Below, one piece after another: positions 6,605 through 10,842 of a stretch of DNA of 10,842 nucleotides. Position 1 is the stretch's first letter. The number at the start of each line of letters is the position of its first letter. Origin of the DNA: an uncultured Pedobacter sp. (GTDB taxonomy: Bacteria; Bacteroidota; Bacteroidia; Sphingobacteriales; Sphingobacteriaceae); assembly GCF_946479715.1 (NCBI RefSeq), contig NZ_CAMLHF010000187.1:1-10842 (forward strand), given 5' to 3'. A program made the position numbers and the translations under genes. The notes beneath the pieces are model-generated. The model was not told the origin of the DNA. It did not search any database and saw only the letters and a program-made list of their open reading frames with translations.

Positions 6605-6640
6605 AAAGCCGTTCCAAATTATTGGAACGGCTTTTTGTTT
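6605..6640 (+). terminator. Intrinsic terminator of the lytic transglycosylase gene
   Basis: A perfect 13-bp stem pairs 6605-6617 (AAAGCCGTTCCAA) with 6622-6634 around the loop ATTA, followed by a T-rich tail (6632-6640). It begins 27 bases after the stop codon. Confidence 0.93.
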
Positions 6641-6668
6641 TATATGAAAATTACTAATTTACTGCCCT

Positions 6669-7724
6669 ATGAAGGGAGTGATGAAACTGCGTATACAAGA
6701 TATGAAGTATGGTTCAGGGGAAACGCTGGTTCTTACATTCGATGTTTTGGATGGATTAAAACCAAAATACTTAGCCGGCCAATTTTTAACATTAGTTTTT
6801 GACATTCAGGGAAGAGAGCTTAGGAGGTCGTATTCTCTATGCAGTTCTCCTGATGTTAATGAACCACTTGCTATTGCTATAAAACGGGTAGAAAACGGTG
6901 AAATATCGAGGCTATTGCATCATAGAACAGCCGTTGGAGACATCCTTTATGCAATGCATCCTAATGGTTTGTTTACTTACCCACCGCAAGATGAGCTAAA
7001 AAGAACTGTTTTTCTTTTTGGCGCAGGGGTAGGCATTACACCTCTTTTCTCTATTATTAAAACTGCGCTTGTAAAAGAAAGCCAGTCGAAACTCATCCTT
7101 ATATATAGTAGCCGCTCTCCTGACGAGACACTTTTTTATGACGCGCTTAACGAGCTACAGAATAAATATCCCGATAGGTTTAAGATTATATACGTATCCA
7201 GCCAATCGCAGAATCTGATGATGGCCAGGTTAAATGTGTTTCTTATAGAAAAGATAGTTAAGGAATACATGGAGTTTGATAAAAAGGATGCTTTGTTCTA
7301 TACCTGCGGACCAATAGATTACATGGTTACTTGTCGCATTACCCTGCTTAATTTAGGATTCGATATCAGTCAGATCAAAAGAGAGACTTTTGTAATGCCC
7401 GAGGATGAAGTAGATGAAGACGATACTACAGAAAAAGAAATAAAGGATACCAATACTTACTCCGTTGTCCTAAACTTAAAAGGCCAGGAGTATCGGCTTT
7501 CGGTACCCTATAATAAAACTATACTTAATGCCGCTCTTGAACAGAATATAGATGTGCCTTACAGCTGTAAGGCCGGCATTTGCAGTACTTGTACCGCAAA
7601 TTGTGTTAAAGGTGGTGTACGCATGGATTATAACGAAATTTTAATGGACGATGAAATTGCTGCCGGTAGGGTGCTGGTCTGTACAGGTCATCCTACAGAA
7701 AATGACACAACCATAGTTTGGTAA
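6669..7724 (+). CDS. FAD/NAD(P)-binding oxidoreductase with C-terminal 2Fe-2S ferredoxin domain (PaaE-like)
   Basis: This 351-residue protein has the PaaE arrangement: a flavin domain, a nicotinamide domain and a plant-type ferredoxin on one chain, passing electrons from NAD(P)H through FAD to the iron-sulfur cluster and on to a partner. The FAD motif is RRSYSLCSSP (52-61); the nucleotide site is GAGVGITPLFS (118-128) with YTCGPIDYM (211-219). After an acidic linker (244-260) comes the ferredoxin domain, whose cluster ligands are C300, C305, C308 (CKAGICSTC) and C338. Length and ligand spacing are normal. No oxygenase genes (paaABC or similar) are near, so the electron acceptor is unknown and a role in phenylacetate breakdown should not be assumed. 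An ATG at 6681 giving MKLRIQDMK is an equally good start: orthologues often begin with such a strand, and GGGAG lies just before it. I see no promoter between the upstream terminator and the start. Confidence 0.88.
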   Translation: MKGVMKLRIQDMKYGSGETLVLTFDVLDGLKPKYLAGQFLTLVFDIQGRELRRSYSLCSSPDVNEPLAIAIKRVENGEISRLLHHRTAVGDILYAMHPNGLFTYPPQDELKRTVFLFGAGVGITPLFSIIKTALVKESQSKLILIYSSRSPDETLFYDALNELQNKYPDRFKIIYVSSQSQNLMMARLNVFLIEKIVKEYMEFDKKDALFYTCGPIDYMVTCRITLLNLGFDISQIKRETFVMPEDEVDEDDTTEKEIKDTNTYSVVLNLKGQEYRLSVPYNKTILNAALEQNIDVPYSCKAGICSTCTANCVKGGVRMDYNEILMDDEIAAGRVLVCTGHPTENDTTIVW

Positions 7725-7750
7725 ATAGATAATCTTTCCTTATAATGGCT

Positions 7751-7758
7751 TACCTTTG
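7751..7758 (+). promoter_or_regulatory. -7 promoter box of uvrA
   Basis: TACCTTTG matches TAnnTTTG fully and lies 56 bases before the uvrA ATG. No TTG is found about 20 bases upstream (the nearest TTTG, 7717-7720, is 30 away), so the promoter is only half-consensus. I see neither an SOS-type operator nor a Shine-Dalgarno in the leader. Confidence 0.55.
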
Positions 7759-7814
7759 TGCCTTTAAAATTGTTATCTTAATCATCAGATATCCATATTG
7801 TTTTTAATATATAT

Positions 7815-10658
7815 ATGAGCAAAAATACCATTGACCTGGGCGAGCAAAAAGATGTAGAAGTGTATGGTGCCAGGGTGCATAACCTTAAAAATATAGATGT
7901 TTCCTTTCCCAGAAATAAGCTTGTTGTAATTACAGGTTTAAGTGGGAGCGGTAAATCCTCTCTGGCATTTGATACCATTTATGCCGAGGGGCAACGCAGG
8001 TATATGGAAACCTTTAGTGCCTATTCACGCCAATTTATGGGTGGAATGGAAAGGCCAGATGTGGATAAAGTCTCGGGCTTAAGTCCGGTTATTGCGATAG
8101 AACAAAAAACCACAAGCAAAAACCCAAGATCCACAGTAGGAACAATTACTGAGATCTATGATTTTATGCGTTTGCTTTATGCCCGTGCTGCCGATGCCTT
8201 TTCTTACAATACAGGTGAGAAGATGGAGCGTATGAGCGAAGATCAGATCCTTAATAACATCTTTAATAAGTTTAATGATATGCCGGTAAATATTCTGGCG
8301 CCTGTGGTTAAAGGGCGTAAAGGACATTACCGTGAGCTTTTTGAGCAAATTCGTAAACAGGGATATGTGAAAGTGCGTATCGATGGCGATATTCAGGATA
8401 TCACACCTAAAATGCAGGTCGACAGGTACAAAATCCATGACATAGAAATTGTTGTAGACAGACTTGTAATAGATAGAAAAGATATTAAGCGACTTCAGGA
8501 TTCACTCCAAACCGCTATGCGTTTAGGAAAGGGAATCATTAAAATAAGTGATAAGGCCAACAATGTGTCTCACTTTAGTCGTTTTTTAATGTGCCCAACA
8601 ACCGGTATCTCTTACGATGAACCACAGCCAAATAGTTTTTCTTTCAACTCTCCCTATGGAGCTTGCGAGAATTGTGATGGTTTAGGGTACATCTTTGTAA
8701 TTGATAAAGAGTCTGTAATGCCTAATCCAAAACTAAGTATTCTAAATGGTGGATTAGCCCCATTAGGCGAATACCGTGAAGTTTGGGTGTTTCAGGTTTT
8801 GAAAGCACTTGCAAAAAAATATAACTTCTCACTTTCAACTCCTCTTGAAAAACTTGGAGAAGAGAATATTAATATTCTTCTAAATGGTACTCAGGAACTA
8901 CTAAGTGTAGCCGTAGAATATAATAAGTGGAATGTTCAGAACTATCAAATCTCTTTTGATGGAATTATTAAACTGCTAGAGGAGCAACAGGAGCGGAAGG
9001 GCGAAGGGGGAGTTGATGATATGGAGAGCTTCCGTAAACTAAAAACCTGTCCGGTATGTAATGGTGCGCGTTTAAAGAAAGAGAGCCTGAACTTTAAAAT
9101 TGATGGTAAGAACATATTTGAGCTTGCCGAAATGGACATCATCAGCCTTAAAAACTGGTATGTTGATGTGGAGAACAGACTTACCGAGCGACAAAACATT
9201 ATTGCAAAAGAGATTCTTAAAGAGATACGTGCCAGATTAGGTTTCCTTACAGATGTGGGTTTAAATTACCTGTCGTTAGATCGTACTGCACGTACGCTTT
9301 CAGGTGGAGAGGCACAAAGGATAAGGTTAGCTACGCAAATTGGGTCGCAGCTGATGAACGTAATGTATATTTTAGATGAGCCTAGTATTGGTTTACATCA
9401 GCGTGATAATGAACGTTTAATAGGCGCGCTAAAGAACCTGAGGGATCTTGGTAATACGGTGTTGGTTGTAGAACACGATAAGGACATGATTCTGGAAGCA
9501 GATCACGTAATAGATGTAGGTCCAGCAGCAGGAGCCCATGGCGGACAGATTGTTGCCCAGGGTACACCCGCTCAAATTCTGAAATCTGATACCTTAACTG
9601 CCGCTTACCTAAATGGTAAAAAGGGAATAGAGGTGCCAGCAAAGCGTAGAAAAGGAAATGGGCACAAGCTTTCCATCATTAAAGCAAGCGGACACAATTT
9701 AAAGGATGTTTCGGTTGATTTTCCATTGGGCAAGTTTATAGCAGTAACCGGAGTATCTGGCAGTGGTAAATCAAGTTTAATTACTGAAACGCTGTACCCA
9801 ATATTAAACCATCATTTCTTTAGAGCAAAGAAACATCCGCTTCCATACGAAAAGATTAATGGCTTAAAAGAAATAGATAAAGTAATTGAAATAGATCAGG
9901 CACCTATTGGTCGTACGCCACGTTCTAATCCATCTACTTATACAGGTGTATTTTCAGATATCAGAAATCTGTATGTTCAGTTGCCTGAAGCTAAGATAAG
10001 AGGTTATAAGCCTGGCCGCTTCTCTTTCAATGTAAAGGGAGGCCGTTGCGAAACCTGTCAGGGTGGAGGCATGAAGGTAATAGAAATGAACTTCCTGCCT
10101 GATGTACAGGTGCCATGTGAAGAGTGTGGAGGAAAAAGGTATAATCGCGAAACGCTTGAAGTACGTTACAGAAGTAAATCTATCAGCGATGTACTGGACA
10201 TGAGTATTGAAGAAGCATGTGATTTCTTTGAGAACATGCCTTCTATATATCGCAAAATTAAAACACTTAAAGATGTTGGTTTAGGATATATCACCCTGGG
10301 GCAATCATCAACAACCTTATCAGGAGGAGAAGCACAGCGTGTAAAACTGGCTACTGAACTTTCTAAAAAGGACACCGGAAGAACTTTTTATATCCTTGAT
10401 GAGCCAACAACAGGTTTGCACTTTGAAGATATCAATGTATTGTTAGGTGTGTTAAATGAATTGGTTGAAAAGGGAAATACAGTACTGGTTATTGAGCATA
10501 ACCTGGATGTTGTAAAAGTTGCCGACTGGGTTATTGACCTTGGTGAAGAAGGTGGTATTGGTGGAGGCAGAATTATCTTTGAGGGTACACCAGAAGGATT
10601 AATTCAAAATCCAATAAGCCTTACCGGCAAGTTTTTGAAAAAAGAAATGGGACTTTAA
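7815..10658 (+). CDS. uvrA: Excinuclease ABC subunit A (UvrA)
   Basis: UvrA is the damage-sensing ATPase of nucleotide excision repair; its dimer finds bulky lesions and loads UvrB. The 947-residue length and domain order are those of UvrA1. First ABC module: Walker A GLSGSGKSS (41-49), then the UvrB-binding and insertion region, signature LSGGEAQR (from 495) and Walker B YILDEPSIGL (D521, E522). Second module: Walker A GVSGSGKSS (646-654), zinc finger C745-x2-C748-x19-C768-x2-C771, signature LSGGEAQR (from 835) and Walker B YILDEPTTGL (D862, E863). In the first zinc module, where E. coli has CPVC and CPTC, this protein has C260-P-T-T263 and C284-x2-C287, so one of four zinc ligands is absent. 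I recall the same CPTTG motif from other Bacteroidota UvrA proteins, so this is probably lineage-typical and not damage. The ATG at 7815 directly precedes family sequence. The next gene starts 4 bases after the stop. Confidence 0.97.
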   Translation: MSKNTIDLGEQKDVEVYGARVHNLKNIDVSFPRNKLVVITGLSGSGKSSLAFDTIYAEGQRRYMETFSAYSRQFMGGMERPDVDKVSGLSPVIAIEQKTTSKNPRSTVGTITEIYDFMRLLYARAADAFSYNTGEKMERMSEDQILNNIFNKFNDMPVNILAPVVKGRKGHYRELFEQIRKQGYVKVRIDGDIQDITPKMQVDRYKIHDIEIVVDRLVIDRKDIKRLQDSLQTAMRLGKGIIKISDKANNVSHFSRFLMCPTTGISYDEPQPNSFSFNSPYGACENCDGLGYIFVIDKESVMPNPKLSILNGGLAPLGEYREVWVFQVLKALAKKYNFSLSTPLEKLGEENINILLNGTQELLSVAVEYNKWNVQNYQISFDGIIKLLEEQQERKGEGGVDDMESFRKLKTCPVCNGARLKKESLNFKIDGKNIFELAEMDIISLKNWYVDVENRLTERQNIIAKEILKEIRARLGFLTDVGLNYLSLDRTARTLSGGEAQRIRLATQIGSQLMNVMYILDEPSIGLHQRDNERLIGALKNLRDLGNTVLVVEHDKDMILEADHVIDVGPAAGAHGGQIVAQGTPAQILKSDTLTAAYLNGKKGIEVPAKRRKGNGHKLSIIKASGHNLKDVSVDFPLGKFIAVTGVSGSGKSSLITETLYPILNHHFFRAKKHPLPYEKINGLKEIDKVIEIDQAPIGRTPRSNPSTYTGVFSDIRNLYVQLPEAKIRGYKPGRFSFNVKGGRCETCQGGGMKVIEMNFLPDVQVPCEECGGKRYNRETLEVRYRSKSISDVLDMSIEEACDFFENMPSIYRKIKTLKDVGLGYITLGQSSTTLSGGEAQRVKLATELSKKDTGRTFYILDEPTTGLHFEDINVLLGVLNELVEKGNTVLVIEHNLDVVKVADWVIDLGEEGGIGGGRIIFEGTPEGLIQNPISLTGKFLKKEMGL

Positions 10659-10662
10659 GCAT

Positions 10663-10842
10663 ATGGCTATCTTTTTAGATTCTTTTATTCCAGACTCAGA
10701 TCCGCACAGCAAAGTGCAGGTTGTAGGGACCGGCCTGGGCAAACAAAATACAAAAGAAGAAGAAACATCTCCTTATCGCCTTATACAACCTGATGATATA
10801 AAAAAGTTATTTAAAGAAAGAACAGCATTTTCTTATAAAGGC
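10663..10842 (+). CDS. Unrecognised protein, N-terminal 60 codons only (3' end outside window)
   Basis: The frame is open from the ATG at 10663 to the window edge, beginning MAIFLDSFIPDSDPHSKVQ and running on through VVGTGLGKQ, a Lys/Glu-rich stretch and a segment with LFKERTAFSYKG. I do not recognise the family. There is no signal peptide or membrane segment in the visible part, so it is probably cytoplasmic. It starts 4 bases after the uvrA stop with no promoter between, so it is very likely co-transcribed and perhaps translationally coupled with uvrA. A repair role would rest on position alone. Codon use looks like that of the neighbours. Confidence 0.7.
   Translation, partial: MAIFLDSFIPDSDPHSKVQVVGTGLGKQNTKEEETSPYRLIQPDDIKKLFKERTAFSYKG

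Noticed and set aside
6593..6802. A 69-residue plus-strand frame across the terminator
   Set aside because: It runs through the terminator hairpin and into the reductase gene in another frame, with no family-like sequence.
8079..8438. A 119-residue minus-strand frame inside uvrA, and similar shorter ones at 8945-9199, 9382-9642 and 10166-10375
   Set aside because: All are antisense to strongly conserved uvrA codons, with no start signals; they are chance open frames.

Overview
The window reads as ordinary chromosomal DNA from a low-GC member of the Bacteroidota, most likely Sphingobacteriaceae (Pedobacter-like). Three things point there: promoters of the TTG-N20-TAnnTTTG type instead of -35/-10 boxes, near absence of Shine-Dalgarno sequences, and the gene families themselves (RluB-type pseudouridine synthase with a long repetitive Arg/Lys/Gly-rich front end, lipoprotein lactonase, BshA, UvrA with a CPTTG motif). 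The genus is inference from style, not from a marker gene.

Layout, left to right. Positions 1-980 (+) hold the C-terminal part of tilS, cut by the window edge. Positions 1066-1548 (+) encode a small protein with two membrane segments and a PH-like C-terminal part. bshA (1646-2791, +) makes the first bacillithiol intermediate. A strong, probably two-way terminator (2813-2858) separates it from the convergent minus-strand pair rluB-like (5460-3991) and a lipoprotein lactonase (3983-2871), which lie 7 bases apart and look like one operon. A 328-base divergent intergenic region (5461-5788) carries two consensus Bacteroidota promoters, a perfect 11-bp inverted repeat lying between the -33 and -7 boxes of the rluB promoter, and a hairpin near the predicted 5' end of the rluB message. 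Rightward from there come a secreted lytic transglycosylase (5789-6577) with a textbook terminator (6605-6640), a PaaE-type FAD/2Fe-2S reductase (6669-7724), uvrA (7815-10658) and the first 60 codons of an unrecognised gene that begins 4 bases after uvrA.

The genes do housekeeping jobs: tRNA and rRNA modification, thiol synthesis, cell-wall turnover, electron transfer and DNA repair. I see no mobile element, CRISPR array, RNA gene, toxin-antitoxin pair or defence system, and no convincing undescribed system. The parts most worth a second look are regulatory: the inverted repeat in the rluB promoter, the dyad upstream of bshA, and two places where the longest open frame starts inside a promoter and the real start lies downstream.
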